From an uncultured Phascolarctobacterium sp. (GTDB lineage: Bacteria > Bacillota > Negativicutes > Acidaminococcales > Acidaminococcaceae): a stretch of DNA of 64,000 bases. The notes beneath the pieces were generated by a model that did no database searches, was not told the origin of the DNA, and worked only from the letters and a program-made list of their open reading frames with translations. Position 1 is the first letter of the stretch. The number at the start of each line of letters is the position of its first letter. Location of the stretch: assembly GCA_949288065.1 (NCBI GenBank), contig CASEIL010000001.1, forward strand, positions 1-64,000, given 5' to 3'. The translations under genes were made by a program, and so were the position numbers. This document shows positions 17,259-26,740 of the stretch, piece after piece.

Positions 17259-17747
17259 ATGCTGAGGGTTGCAGGTATTGTAAAAGAATCTATCGTTGAT
17301 GGGCCGGGCATCCGCACCGTGGTATTTTTACAGGGCTGCCCGCGCCACTGCGAAGGCTGCCATAACCCCTCTACGCTGCCGTTTGAGGGCGGCACGGAAT
17401 ACACGGCGCAGCAGCTTGCCGAAGAGGTGGCAGGCATTATGACGCCGCTGCACAGGGGCATAACCCTAAGCGGCGGCGACCCGCTGGCCCAGGCGGACGG
17501 CGTGCTGGAATTTTTGCACGAGCTGAAAAAGCTGAAACCGGGCGTAAACGTGTGGTGCTACACCGGCTATGTGTACGACGAGGTTAAAAACCTTGCGGTG
17601 ATGCACGAACTGAACGTACTGGTAGACGGGCCGTTCATCCTCGCGCAGCGCGATTTGGATTTTCCGTACCGCGGCTCGCGCAACCAGAGGCTTATCGACG
17701 TACCGGCTTCGCTGTCCAAAGGCGAAGCGGTGGAGTATGAATTGTAG
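17259..17747 (+). CDS. nrdG: Anaerobic ribonucleotide reductase activating protein NrdG
   Basis: 162 residues. Radical SAM enzyme that installs the glycyl radical on NrdD. The cluster motif CPRHCEGC (CX3CX2C) is at about residues 26-33, with VDGPGIRTVVF before it and TLSGGDPLAQ after it. GGAGG lies just upstream of the ATG, ten bases after the nrdD stop. The intact activase beside an NrdD without the usual target glycine is odd. Confidence 0.95.
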   Translation: MLRVAGIVKESIVDGPGIRTVVFLQGCPRHCEGCHNPSTLPFEGGTEYTAQQLAEEVAGIMTPLHRGITLSGGDPLAQADGVLEFLHELKKLKPGVNVWCYTGYVYDEVKNLAVMHELNVLVDGPFILAQRDLDFPYRGSRNQRLIDVPASLSKGEAVEYEL

Positions 17748-17762
17748 GAGGGTTATTATATT

Positions 17763-18170
17763 ATGCTGCTGGAATTATTACAAAAAGGCTATGGCAAAGC
17801 CATGGGGCTGAATTGTGCCGAAAGAATACTTTATGGAGCAAACTGGGCGTATAACTTGCAGCTGCCGCCGCAGGCACTTAAAATTGCAAGCGGCTTTGGC
17901 GGCGGTATGGGCGCAGGTGCTGCCTGTGGCGTTGTTACCGGCGCCTGCATGGTGCTTAGCACGCTGTATGTAAAACGCAACGGCAAGGAAGAAGGCACTA
18001 AAATCCGCGCACTTTGCAAGGAATTTATTGATACCTTCAGCGCCGAAATGGGACACTACGACTGCCGCGAAGTAAAACCAAAATATTTTGAGCCGGAAAT
18101 CCAATGCGACAAAGTCGTGTTCAAAGGCGCAGAAATTCTGGATAGGATTGTGGCGAGGGAAGGTTACTGA
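17763..18170 (+). CDS. C_GCAxxG_C_C family protein (putative redox protein)
   Basis: 135 residues. It has the family signature: a single cysteine near the N-terminus (NCAE), then FGGGMGAGAACGVVTGACM, and later single cysteines near residues 83, 100 and 115. The family is common in anaerobes and is presumed redox-active or cofactor-binding, but no function is established. It follows nrdG by 15 bases with an AGGAGGG ribosome binding site and so is probably co-transcribed with nrdRDG. Confidence 0.85.
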   Translation: MLLELLQKGYGKAMGLNCAERILYGANWAYNLQLPPQALKIASGFGGGMGAGAACGVVTGACMVLSTLYVKRNGKEEGTKIRALCKEFIDTFSAEMGHYDCREVKPKYFEPEIQCDKVVFKGAEILDRIVAREGY

Positions 18171-18240
18171 GCCGCCACGGTTTTTGCCTGCTGTTTTATA
18201 GCATAAACCGTTTTAATGAAAACTAAAAAATATATTTCAA

Positions 18241-18277
18241 AATAGAGCTTAACCATATTGTTAGGCTCTATTTTTTT
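18241..18277 (+). terminator. Terminator after the nrd operon
   Basis: AATAGAGCTTAAC (18241-18253) pairs with GTTAGGCTCTATT (18260-18272) over 13 positions with one wobble, followed by an eight-base T-run. A strong rho-independent terminator. Confidence 0.92.
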
Positions 18278-18482
18278 ATGCCCTTTTTAGGGGAATAAAG
18301 TATAACATTTTGTTGTTTTGCTTTGTAAATAGAACCGTAACAAGCGATGGCAAACCCGGCAGGGAAAAAGTTTCCACAAGACCAGTAAAAGTTAGAGTTA
18401 CGCCAGCCAAAATGTCTTGCGGGGGGGTAAAGGTATGGTAAAATTATATTATAAACCTTTAGCTTAGTTAAAATTTAAAACT
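18278..18482 (+). promoter_or_regulatory. Upstream region and promoter of the polysaccharide locus
   Basis: About 200 non-coding bases before the polysaccharide genes. The promoter is TTGCGG (18417-18422), 16 bases, then TAAAAT (18439-18444) with an upstream TGG (extended -10). Before it, 18345-18422 has complementary segments (CAAG with CTTG, GGC with GCC, and a small CCC-GGCA-GGG hairpin), which suggests a structured RNA or operator but fits no riboswitch family I recognise. No Shine-Dalgarno is evident before the first gene. Confidence 0.45.
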
Positions 18483-19925
18483 TTGGTGATAAACTTGCCG
18501 GAACAACTGCAAAAAATAAATAAGTATACTAACATCATCCTGCCGGTGCTGCTCGTTATATTAGACTACATCGCTATAGTAAGTGCAGAACAGCTTGCCT
18601 TTAACTTCCGCAACTGGTATGTAGGCAACAATACCCTGCATATCTCCTGGCTCAACTTCTGGGTAGTATTCCCTGCGCTATACCTCATCTTTTTAAACAT
18701 CGAACAGCTATATAACCGCAGGGCACAGTTCTGGCAGATAATCCAAAAACTCTTTATTACAAGCTGCTACGCCGTTACGGCAATCATCATATTGTTTTAT
18801 ATAGCGCGTATAGCAGGCTCAACCAGCAGAATGTTCACCGCAGTCTTCTGGCTCTTAAGTTTTATTTTGCTGGTAATCTTCCGCTATATCGCCAAAAAAA
18901 TATTGGAGAAATACCAGCTTTTACAAATACCGGTGCTTATTATCGGCGCAGGCAAAACGGCAGAACTCTTAGTGCAGGGCATCAAAAATGACGCCGGCAT
19001 GGGCTATAAAATAATCGGCCTTTTAGAAGATAACAAAGTAGAACAAGGCATACTTGAAAACTACCCTGTACTAGGTAAATTCAGCGACGCTGAAAAAGTA
19101 ATAAGCAAATACAACATTCGTCATGTCTTTATAGCAGCACCGGGACTTGAACAGGAAAAACTGACCAAACTCATCTACAAAGTGCAGCCCTTAGTAAAAA
19201 GCATGGGCGTAATACCAAACCTCATCGGTGTGCCCATGGGCGGCATAGAAGCAGAAAGCCTGTTTAACGAAAAACTGATGCTGTTGCGCTTACGCAATAA
19301 CTTAGCGCGCCCTGTAAACCGCTGGATAAAAACAATTTTCGACTATGTTTTAACTATCATCGGCACAATCGCCATCAGCCCTATTTTACTTGTAATAGTC
19401 CTATGGATATATAAAGATTCACCCGGGCCGGTAATATTTAAACACCGTAGAATAGGCAAAAACGGCAACGAATTTAACTGCTATAAATTCCGCAGCATGT
19501 GCGTAGACGCCAAAGAAAAGCTGGAACAACTGTTAAAGAACGACCCTAAAGCAAGAGCCGAATGGGAAAAAGACTTTAAACTAAAAAACGACCCGCGCAT
19601 AACCAAAAGCGGGGCGTTCCTGCGTAAAACAAGTTTGGATGAACTGCCGCAGATATTCAACGTACTAAAAGGAGAAATGAGCCTTGTAGGCCCGCGCCCG
19701 ATAATAAGGGACGAAATGGCAAGGTATGGCGAATACATTAACGACTACCTGATGGTAAAGCCGGGTATCACCGGCATGTGGCAGGTAAGCGGTAGAAGCG
19801 ACACAGGCTATAAAGAAAGAGTACAGCTTGACAGCTGGTATGTACGTAACTGGAGCGTATGGTTAGACTTAATGCTGTTATGGAGGACGATGAAAATTGT
19901 TATTAAATGCAAAGGAGCATATTGA
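18483..19925 (+). CDS. Undecaprenyl-phosphate sugar phosphotransferase (WbaP-type)
   Basis: 480 residues. About five N-terminal transmembrane helices (residues 15-145), a Rossmann-like central domain ([15 protein letters not shown] near 150) and a C-terminal bacterial sugar transferase domain from about 276 with [32 protein letters not shown] and KPGITGMWQ. It starts the repeat unit by moving a sugar phosphate from a nucleotide sugar to undecaprenyl phosphate. The start is TTG 18483 or GTG 18486; neither has a clear Shine-Dalgarno. First gene of the polysaccharide locus. The substrate sugar cannot be told from sequence. Confidence 0.93.
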   Translation: MVINLPEQLQKINKYTNIILPVLLVILDYIAIVSAEQLAFNFRNWYVGNNTLHISWLNFWVVFPALYLIFLNIEQLYNRRAQFWQIIQKLFITSCYAVTAIIILFYIARIAGSTSRMFTAVFWLLSFILLVIFRYIAKKILEKYQLLQIPVLIIGAGKTAELLVQGIKNDAGMGYKIIGLLEDNKVEQGILENYPVLGKFSDAEKVISKYNIRHVFIAAPGLEQEKLTKLIYKVQPLVKSMGVIPNLIGVPMGGIEAESLFNEKLMLLRLRNNLARPVNRWIKTIFDYVLTIIGTIAISPILLVIVLWIYKDSPGPVIFKHRRIGKNGNEFNCYKFRSMCVDAKEKLEQLLKNDPKARAEWEKDFKLKNDPRITKSGAFLRKTSLDELPQIFNVLKGEMSLVGPRPIIRDEMARYGEYINDYLMVKPGITGMWQVSGRSDTGYKERVQLDSWYVRNWSVWLDLMLLWRTMKIVIKCKGAY

Positions 19926-20688
19926 AAAAGAAGCAGAAAAACTATGCTCAATAATAATGCCAGCCTACAACAGCGAAAAATACATATCCCAAGCCGTAGA
20001 AAGTGTACTAAACCAAAGCTATAAAAACTGGAAACTGATAATAATCAACGACTGTTCAACAGATAATACCGAACAAATAATAAAAAGTTATCAGCAACAA
20101 TATGCAGCAAACAAAAAAATAAAACTAATAACCCTAGCACAGAATAAAGGTGTAGCAAATGCAAGAAATATAGGAATAAAAAATGCTAAAGGTAAATACA
20201 TAGCCTTTTTAGATGCCGACGACATCTGGCAAAAGGAAAAACTATATAAGCAAATACAACTGCTGAAAAGCACTAATACAGATATAACTTACACAGCCTA
20301 CCAGATGATAAACGAAACAGGACAAACAATAAAAGAACGCAGAGTAAAAGAAACACTGCATTTAAACGACCTGTTAAAAGAAAACAGCATTATCTTTTCA
20401 AGCGTAGCCTGCAAAAAAGAAAGCATAATAAACAAGCAATTTAAAAGTGAATGGTATCACGAAGACTATGTATTTTTGATTGATTTAGCTAAAGAAGGTA
20501 AACGCTTTAAAGGTATAAATGAAAGCCTGATGCAGTACAGAGTACATCAAAAAGGCAGGTCATTTAACAAACAAACAGCAGCAAAATACAGGTGGAAAAT
20601 ATACAGGGAATATTTAGGTATGAGCCTTTTACAAAGCCTGTATTATTTTGCTGTTTATGCATGGAGTGGGATTAGGAAGTATTTATAG
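19897..20688 (+). CDS. Family 2 glycosyltransferase
   Basis: 263 residues. GT-A fold glycosyltransferase: SIIMPAYNSEKYI at the N-terminus, NDCSTDNT, NKGVANARNIGI, and FLDADDIW, whose DAD is the DxD metal site. It probably adds the second or later sugar of the repeat unit. The frame overlaps the phosphotransferase gene. A TTG at 19897 lies 10 bases after GGAGG; an in-frame ATT at 19921, 4 bases after AAAGGAG, would give a more typical N-terminus. A hydrophobic segment near the C-terminus may be a membrane anchor. Confidence 0.9.
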   Translation: MLLNAKEHIEKEAEKLCSIIMPAYNSEKYISQAVESVLNQSYKNWKLIIINDCSTDNTEQIIKSYQQQYAANKKIKLITLAQNKGVANARNIGIKNAKGKYIAFLDADDIWQKEKLYKQIQLLKSTNTDITYTAYQMINETGQTIKERRVKETLHLNDLLKENSIIFSSVACKKESIINKQFKSEWYHEDYVFLIDLAKEGKRFKGINESLMQYRVHQKGRSFNKQTAAKYRWKIYREYLGMSLLQSLYYFAVYAWSGIRKYL

Positions 20689-20709
20689 TTAATTGTAAGT
20701 GAATAGAAA

Positions 20710-21756
20710 ATGATAAATAAGAAACCAAAAGTATCAATAGTAATACCTGTATATAATGCAGAAAAATATTTAGAGCAATGTTTAAATAGCATAGTATCAC
20801 AAACATATCATAATATAGAAATAATTTGCATTGATGATGGTTCAAAAGATAATTCTTTGAAGATATTAAAGAATTATGCTGAAAATGATAATAGATTTAT
20901 TGTTTTAAACCAACAAAACCAGGGGGCTGCTGCTGCTCGCAACAAAGGCATAAAAATGGCGGCAGGAAAATATATTATATTTTTGGATAGTGACGATTAT
21001 TTTAGTATTGATTTAATAGATAAAACTTTAAACAAAGCTGAAAAGTTTAATGCTGACATAGTTATATTTAAAGCAGTATCTTTTAATAGTAAAACAGGAA
21101 AAACAAGAATTTTAAATGATGAAATTAATAAATTAAAATCATATTTCAACAAAACATTTTCAGTAACTGATATACCAGATAATATTTTTAATTCATTTTT
21201 GCTTGCTCCATGGAATAAATTTTATAGAACAGATTTTATAAAAGAGAATGGATTATATTTTCAAAATATAAAACGGTCTAATGATATTTATTTTACAACA
21301 ACTTCACTTGTAAAAGCTCAAAAGATAATTTTGCTTAATGATGTTTTAACTTATTACCGTAAAGGGACTAATACAAATTTACAAGCCGGAAATGAAAAAA
21401 CGCCATTAGAATTTTATAAAGCCTTAAATAAATTGAAAAACTATCTTGAAAGAGAAAACTTATACAAGTTAACAGAAAAAAGCTTTATAAAATTAGCCTT
21501 AGAAACTACTTTTTATAATATTAATTCTATAAAAAATAAAAAAGTAAAGTTTAATTTAATGCATTTTATGAACAATGAAGGTTTTAAAAATTTAGGCATT
21601 AATGATTATAAACACCTGTATATATTAGATTTATGTTTGTATTGCATGTTGCAAGTAGCAAAAAAATATAATTTGTTTCTTTTTAATAAATTATATTTTG
21701 CATTAAAAATTAAACAATATTTACCAAAAATTTTATTAAAAGTTTTTAAATTTTAA
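20710..21756 (+). CDS. Family 2 glycosyltransferase (capsule type)
   Basis: 348 residues. KVSIVIPVYNAEKYLEQCLNS, DDGSKDNS, NQGAAAARNKG and FLDSDDYF show a GT2 enzyme with DSD as the metal-binding motif. The C-terminal half has the extended helices common in CpsJ/EpsJ-like capsule transferases. The base composition is markedly more AT-rich than the upstream genes. Likely function: transfer of a sugar to the lipid-linked repeat unit; donor and acceptor unknown. Confidence 0.92.
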   Translation: MINKKPKVSIVIPVYNAEKYLEQCLNSIVSQTYHNIEIICIDDGSKDNSLKILKNYAENDNRFIVLNQQNQGAAAARNKGIKMAAGKYIIFLDSDDYFSIDLIDKTLNKAEKFNADIVIFKAVSFNSKTGKTRILNDEINKLKSYFNKTFSVTDIPDNIFNSFLLAPWNKFYRTDFIKENGLYFQNIKRSNDIYFTTTSLVKAQKIILLNDVLTYYRKGTNTNLQAGNEKTPLEFYKALNKLKNYLERENLYKLTEKSFIKLALETTFYNINSIKNKKVKFNLMHFMNNEGFKNLGINDYKHLYILDLCLYCMLQVAKKYNLFLFNKLYFALKIKQYLPKILLKVFKF

Positions 21757-21762
21757 ATTATT

Positions 21763-22662
21763 ATGGTGACAAATATGCGTTTATTTATAGGTAGAGTTGT
21801 TTCGTGGTTTGGCAAACATGAATTATTAAATTTTATTAATGACAAATTATATTTAAAAATTATTTATTATTTTTTTATGGGCCAAAAATTAAATTTATAT
21901 AAACCATTAACATTAAATGAAAAAATACAATGGTTAAAAATTTATGATAGAAAAAAGATATATCCTGAGTTAGTTGATAAATATATTGCAAAGAAACATA
22001 TTGAGAAATGGATTGGAGCGCAATATATTATACCGACCTTAGGTATTTGGAGTAATTTTGATGATATTGATTTTACAAGTTTGCCTAATAAGTTTGTCCT
22101 AAAATGTACACACGATTCAGGAAGTTGTGTTCTATGTAAAGATAAAAATAATTTTGATTACCAAAAAACTAGAACTTTACTTTCAAAAAAATTATCTCGT
22201 AATTATTTTTGGTTAGGTCGTGAATGGGCATATAAAAATATAAAACCACAAATAATTGCGGAACCTTATTTAGAAGATAATATTGGTAACGGTTTAACTG
22301 ATTATAAATTTTATTGTTTTAATGGAAGGGTTGATTGTGTTTTATTGTGTTTTGGACGCGAAACCGGAAATACACGATTTTATTTTTTTGATAGAGATTG
22401 GAAGTTAAAACGCTATAATAAACTTGGCAAAAATGCACCTAAAGATTTTACATTACCAAAGCCAGATAATATAAATGAAATGTTTGATATAGCTGGTATT
22501 TTAGCTGCCAAAAGTGAAGCACCCTTTGTAAGAGTTGATTTATATAATGTTAATGGGAAGATATATTTTGGTGAGTTAACATTATATCCAAATTGTGGAT
22601 TAGATAGAAATAGATTACCTGAAACAGATTTGTATTTCGGAGAATTGATTAAATTGCCTTAA
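21763..22662 (+). CDS. TupA-like ATP-grasp protein
   Basis: 299 residues. Matches the TupA-like ATP-grasp family: NEKIQWLKIYDR near the N-terminus, LPNKFVLKCTHDSG as the nucleotide-binding lysine region, LTDYKFYCFNGR, and FVRVDLYNVNGKIYFGELTLYP with the acidic metal ligands. TupA is named for teichuronopeptide synthesis in alkaliphilic Bacillus, where an amino acid polymer is joined to glucuronic acid; other homologues sit in polysaccharide loci. The likely reaction is ATP-dependent amide bond formation. ATG 21763 or 21775 is the start; no strong Shine-Dalgarno. Confidence 0.88.
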   Translation: MVTNMRLFIGRVVSWFGKHELLNFINDKLYLKIIYYFFMGQKLNLYKPLTLNEKIQWLKIYDRKKIYPELVDKYIAKKHIEKWIGAQYIIPTLGIWSNFDDIDFTSLPNKFVLKCTHDSGSCVLCKDKNNFDYQKTRTLLSKKLSRNYFWLGREWAYKNIKPQIIAEPYLEDNIGNGLTDYKFYCFNGRVDCVLLCFGRETGNTRFYFFDRDWKLKRYNKLGKNAPKDFTLPKPDNINEMFDIAGILAAKSEAPFVRVDLYNVNGKIYFGELTLYPNCGLDRNRLPETDLYFGELIKLP

Positions 22663-22721
22663 AAAATACGATGTAAATTTATGCTGTGTATGAATATTAT
22701 AAAAATAGGAGTGTGTATGTT

Positions 22722-25709
22722 GTGAAAGAATTTATAAAAAATTTATTAAGACGTATTTTTTCTAGATTTCCATGGCTCCGCCGTTTTGTGTCAAGACTGA
22801 ATGGCTTGGCTAATGGTAGAGGTAAAGGCGATACTATTTCTGGAATAAAAATCAAACCTGAAGAACGTAATTTGTTTACAAGCAAAGCATTATATTCAGG
22901 ATACAGTGTTGAATATCTTAATGCCAGAGCACTTACAAAAAAAGAACGTGCTTGTGAATTGAAAAAAATATTTTATAGTAAGGTCGGTTATTATTTGGAT
23001 TTAGATAATCCTAAAACATTTAATCAAAAAATACAATGGCTTAAATTAAATTATATGAATCCAGCTATGCCGCGTTGTGTCGATAAGGCAGAATTTAAAA
23101 ATTATATTGATGAGCAATTAGGTAAGGGTTATACTGTTCCAAATTATGGCGCATATGAAAATGAAAATGATATTGATTTTGATGCATTGCCGGATAAATT
23201 TGTATTGAAGTCAAATGTTCAAAGTGATGCAAGGCATATTTTATTAGTAACAGATAAGACAAAGCTGGATATTGATAAAGCTAAAACAGTAATGGCTACG
23301 TGGTTGTTAAAGAAAAACAATCTTTGTTGCTCTTATTGCAGTGCATATTGGAATGTTACACCTAAAATCGTTGTAGAAGAATTTTTGGATACTGGTTCCG
23401 GCGGTATTAACGATTATAAATTTTATTGTTATAACGGTAAATGCAGACATTTCCTTGTATGTAAAGACAGGCAAACTAAAACAAAATATATTAATTATGA
23501 TATGAATTTTAACTGTATAAAACCATCTCCTAATAGTTATTACCACGAAGGCCAATGTGAAGATATAGATAGTATTAAAGAAATGATAAGATTAGCAGAA
23601 AAATTAGCGGCACCTTTTCCGTTTGTTAGAGTTGATTTTTATGACGTTAATGGAAAAATATACGTTGGAGAATTAACTTTTTATCCTGGTGGTGGGTATA
23701 ATTCTTATTCTCGCGAATGGGATGAAAAGTTTGGCGAGTATTTAGTATTACCAGAGACTAAACAAGATTTTACTTTAGGGCAATTGGCAAGAATTATGGA
23801 AATAAAATTGCCAGTACAAGTGAATGACTCTTTAAAATATAAAAGAGTTCTTACACAATCACAATATTGTACACCTGAAGATGTTGTTGTAAGTGCAGGA
23901 TGGTATAATTCTAAGACAATTATAACTGAAGCGTTAAAAAAAGGTGCTGTAGCTATTTTTTGTAATCATGAAGATAAAAAAGAATTTTTACAAGAAAATG
24001 TTATTGCAGTCGATAATCCATTGCAATGTGTACAAAATTTTGAACGTTGGAAATTAAAATTTTTTAATACTAAATTAGTGACAATTACTGGTAGTGTGGG
24101 TAAAACTACAACAACAGGATTAATAAATACTATATTTAGTAATAATTTTAATACTTTAACTGGTCACAGTATGGCAAATAGCCATGGTGCTATTTTAAGA
24201 AATATACAAAAATTAAAAGCCGATTATGATTGGTGGGTACAAGAAGTAGGAGGCGTTCAGCCTGGTTATATTGAGAGTTCAGCGCAAATACTAAATTCAG
24301 ATATTGTAATTTTAACAAATATTGGGGAGTCTCATTTAAACACATATCTTACCAAAGAAAATATTTTTTATGACAAAAGTAGTTTAGAAAGATATGCAAA
24401 AAAAGGTGCTACAGTTATTGTAAGTTATGATGATGAGATACTTCGTAACGCTAAGTACACTCATAAATTAATTACATGCTCAATAAGTGACAATAATGCT
24501 GATTATTATGCAAAAGATATAAATGTGACTTATTATGGATTAGAGTTTACAGTTATTAGTAATATTACAAATAAATCTTTTGAAGTTAAGTTGAAACTGT
24601 TCGGTAAATATAATACTATGAATGCACTTTTTGCTATTGCTGCTGGAGATATTGCAGGTATACCAGTAGAAAATATTGTTAAAGCAATAGAATCTTATCA
24701 ACCTAGTGGTATGAGACAAAATTTTATTAATGTTGGTGGGTTTCATATTATGGTTGATGCGTTTAATGCAGAGCCTAAAACTGTTTTAGGTTCCGCAATT
24801 ACACTTACTGAAATGCCTAAACCGAAAGGGAAAAAAATTTTTATTACAGGTCATATTGATAAATTGGGTGCGGCATCTGCAGAATTGCATGAAAAATTAG
24901 GGCATAATTTAGCTAAACTTGATATTGATATAATTGTTTTATTTGCCGGGGATAGTAAATTTACCTATAAGGCATTATGCAATGAGGGGAATACTAATGC
25001 TTTGTTAATGAATAGTAGAGAAGAATTAGATAATTGGATGAGAGATAATATTTCTCATGATGATGTAGTTTTCTTTAAAAGTGGGCAATTTGAAGCAGCT
25101 TTAGCAAAATCGGTAGATAATGTATTTGGTACTACTTTTCAAAATGAACAGCAATTTAATGAAGGAGAAGTTGTTAATAAAGACGGATACAAAATAAGAA
25201 TAAGACGTGATAATATTGCTGAAATTGAGAGTTATATTGGCAGTGAGTTAGAATTGATTTTGCCAGATAATTATGAAGGAATACCCATATTACGTATTAG
25301 ACCATTTGCGTTTTCCAAAAATACAAAAATATCTTCTGTAGTAATACCAGATAGCGTAGTTAATATTGGACGAGAGGCTTTCTATGAATGTACTAATCTT
25401 AAAAATATAGTATTACCAAAGAATTTAAAGATTATAGAAAAAAATGCATTTAATTATAATAAAAATTTGACAAATATAGTAATACCTAAAGGAACTATTC
25501 ATATTGATAGACATGCTTTTTTTGATTGTCTTTCATTGGAAAAAGTTTATTTACCTCAAAGTGTTGGATTTATGGGAGAAGATGTTTTTGGATTTAGTAA
25601 AAATTTAAAACATGTTAATCTTCAAGCTATTATAGAAGATAATGATTATATACAAAAATATATGGAAAAGCATTTAATAAAATATGAAATTATAAAAAAT
25701 ATTGATTAA
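22722..25709 (+). CDS. Three-domain fusion: TupA-like ATP-grasp, MurF-like ligase, leucine-rich repeats
   Basis: 995 residues. Residues about 80-345 are a second TupA-like ATP-grasp domain (NQKIQWLKL, LPDKFVLKS, FVRVDFYDVNGKIYVGELTFYP). Residues about 345-800 are a Mur ligase most like MurF: P-loop TGSVGKTTTT near 456, NIGESHLN near 534, LFGKYNTMNALFA, and DAFNAEP near 678. Residues about 825-965 are BspA-type leucine-rich repeats (VIPDSVVNIGREAF and similar). No signal peptide or membrane helix, so it is cytosolic. Two separate ligase engines suggest two successive amide bonds, perhaps assembling and attaching an amino acid or peptide. Start GTG 22722, 10 bases after TAGGAG. AT-rich. I know of no described protein with this architecture. 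Confidence 0.88.
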   Translation: MKEFIKNLLRRIFSRFPWLRRFVSRLNGLANGRGKGDTISGIKIKPEERNLFTSKALYSGYSVEYLNARALTKKERACELKKIFYSKVGYYLDLDNPKTFNQKIQWLKLNYMNPAMPRCVDKAEFKNYIDEQLGKGYTVPNYGAYENENDIDFDALPDKFVLKSNVQSDARHILLVTDKTKLDIDKAKTVMATWLLKKNNLCCSYCSAYWNVTPKIVVEEFLDTGSGGINDYKFYCYNGKCRHFLVCKDRQTKTKYINYDMNFNCIKPSPNSYYHEGQCEDIDSIKEMIRLAEKLAAPFPFVRVDFYDVNGKIYVGELTFYPGGGYNSYSREWDEKFGEYLVLPETKQDFTLGQLARIMEIKLPVQVNDSLKYKRVLTQSQYCTPEDVVVSAGWYNSKTIITEALKKGAVAIFCNHEDKKEFLQENVIAVDNPLQCVQNFERWKLKFFNTKLVTITGSVGKTTTTGLINTIFSNNFNTLTGHSMANSHGAILRNIQKLKADYDWWVQEVGGVQPGYIESSAQILNSDIVILTNIGESHLNTYLTKENIFYDKSSLERYAKKGATVIVSYDDEILRNAKYTHKLITCSISDNNADYYAKDINVTYYGLEFTVISNITNKSFEVKLKLFGKYNTMNALFAIAAGDIAGIPVENIVKAIESYQPSGMRQNFINVGGFHIMVDAFNAEPKTVLGSAITLTEMPKPKGKKIFITGHIDKLGAASAELHEKLGHNLAKLDIDIIVLFAGDSKFTYKALCNEGNTNALLMNSREELDNWMRDNISHDDVVFFKSGQFEAALAKSVDNVFGTTFQNEQQFNEGEVVNKDGYKIRIRRDNIAEIESYIGSELELILPDNYEGIPILRIRPFAFSKNTKISSVVIPDSVVNIGREAFYECTNLKNIVLPKNLKIIEKNAFNYNKNLTNIVIPKGTIHIDRHAFFDCLSLEKVYLPQSVGFMGEDVFGFSKNLKHVNLQAIIEDNDYIQKYMEKHLIKYEIIKNID

Positions 25710-25738
25710 AGTTATACTTTTATATAGGAGGCAGTAAT

Positions 25739-26713
25739 ATGAAAACAGTAGGATTTGTTATTAGCCATAAAAATAATGAACGTAGACGTGCTTTATTACC
25801 TGATGATTTAAATAATATCGAAAACAGACAAAAGCTATATTTTGAAAAAGGATATGGAGAATCGGTAGGATATTCTGATGAAGAATATTTAAAATATGGC
25901 GCAAATATTGCAACACGACAGGAAGTGTTAAATTGCGATGTTATTGTAGATGTGAAGCTTGGGGATGCAGATTACTTTGATGATGTAAAAGGGCCTAAAT
26001 TATTGGTCGGCTGGGCACATGCTGTGCAAAATTTAGAATTTACTACAGCTGTTCTGAATGGTGGACATTCTGTAATTGCATGGGAAGAAATATTTGAAAA
26101 TGGCAGGTATATTTTCTACCGCAATAGAGAGATTGCAGGAGAAGCTGCTGTGTTACAAGCTTTTAGATTTAGCGGGAAGTTACCTTATGACAGTAAAGTA
26201 GCAATTATTGGGAATGGCCAAACAGCAAAAGGGGCATTTAGAGTACTTGCTGGGTTGGGTGCTGAGGTTGATATATATGCAAGAAAAAATGAAGAACAAT
26301 TCAAGCAAAATATGTTTAATTATGATGTTTTGGTAAATTGTGTCATGTGGGATACTAATAGAAAGGATCGTTTAATTTATAAATCTGATTTGAAAAAGTT
26401 TAAAAAAGGAACTTTAATTATTGATGTAAGTTGTGATCCGCATTTGGAAATAGAAACATCTCATCCAACAACTATAGATAATCCTGTTTATGTTGTAGAT
26501 GATGTTATTCATTATGCTGTCGATAATACTCCGGCAATGTATCCTATAAGTGTAACGAAAAATTTAAGTAAGCAATTCAGTAAATATATTGACAATATTA
26601 TTAAAGAAGAATATACGGATTCATTAAAAGAAGCTCTTATTATAGATAAAGGGCATATTTTAGATGAAAATATAATAAAGTTTAGAACAAGTCGTGGAGT
26701 ATTTTGCAAATAA
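25739..26713 (+). CDS. ceo: N5-(carboxyethyl)ornithine synthase-like dehydrogenase
   Basis: 324 residues. It belongs to the alanine dehydrogenase / lysine-oxoglutarate reductase superfamily and looks most like N5-(L-1-carboxyethyl)-L-ornithine synthase, which condenses pyruvate with the side-chain amine of ornithine (or lysine) using NADPH. The N-terminus KTVGFVISHKNNERRRALLP, the H in GWAHAVQN and the Rossmann motif VAIIGNGQTAKGAFRVL support this. A TAGGAGG site precedes the ATG. Within a polysaccharide locus the product could be an N-(carboxyethyl) amino acid decoration; alanine dehydrogenase activity is an alternative. Confidence 0.75.
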   Translation: MKTVGFVISHKNNERRRALLPDDLNNIENRQKLYFEKGYGESVGYSDEEYLKYGANIATRQEVLNCDVIVDVKLGDADYFDDVKGPKLLVGWAHAVQNLEFTTAVLNGGHSVIAWEEIFENGRYIFYRNREIAGEAAVLQAFRFSGKLPYDSKVAIIGNGQTAKGAFRVLAGLGAEVDIYARKNEEQFKQNMFNYDVLVNCVMWDTNRKDRLIYKSDLKKFKKGTLIIDVSCDPHLEIETSHPTTIDNPVYVVDDVIHYAVDNTPAMYPISVTKNLSKQFSKYIDNIIKEEYTDSLKEALIIDKGHILDENIIKFRTSRGVFCK

Positions 26714-26740
26714 CATCATTTCTAAGAAGGAATATAAGTA

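Noticed and set aside
16295-17461. 388-residue minus-strand open frame
   Set aside because: Antisense to nrdD and nrdG with shadow-type composition.
17763-18170. Idea that the gene after nrdG could supply a separate glycyl-radical domain for NrdD
   Set aside because: Its sequence is a C_GCAxxG_C_C family protein with conserved cysteines and no GYL-type motif.
18345-18422. Possible c-di-GMP-I riboswitch before the polysaccharide locus
   Set aside because: GGCAAACC is present, but the ACGCAAAGCC block and the closing elements are not, and the best promoter lies downstream of the segment. Kept only as an unexplained structure.
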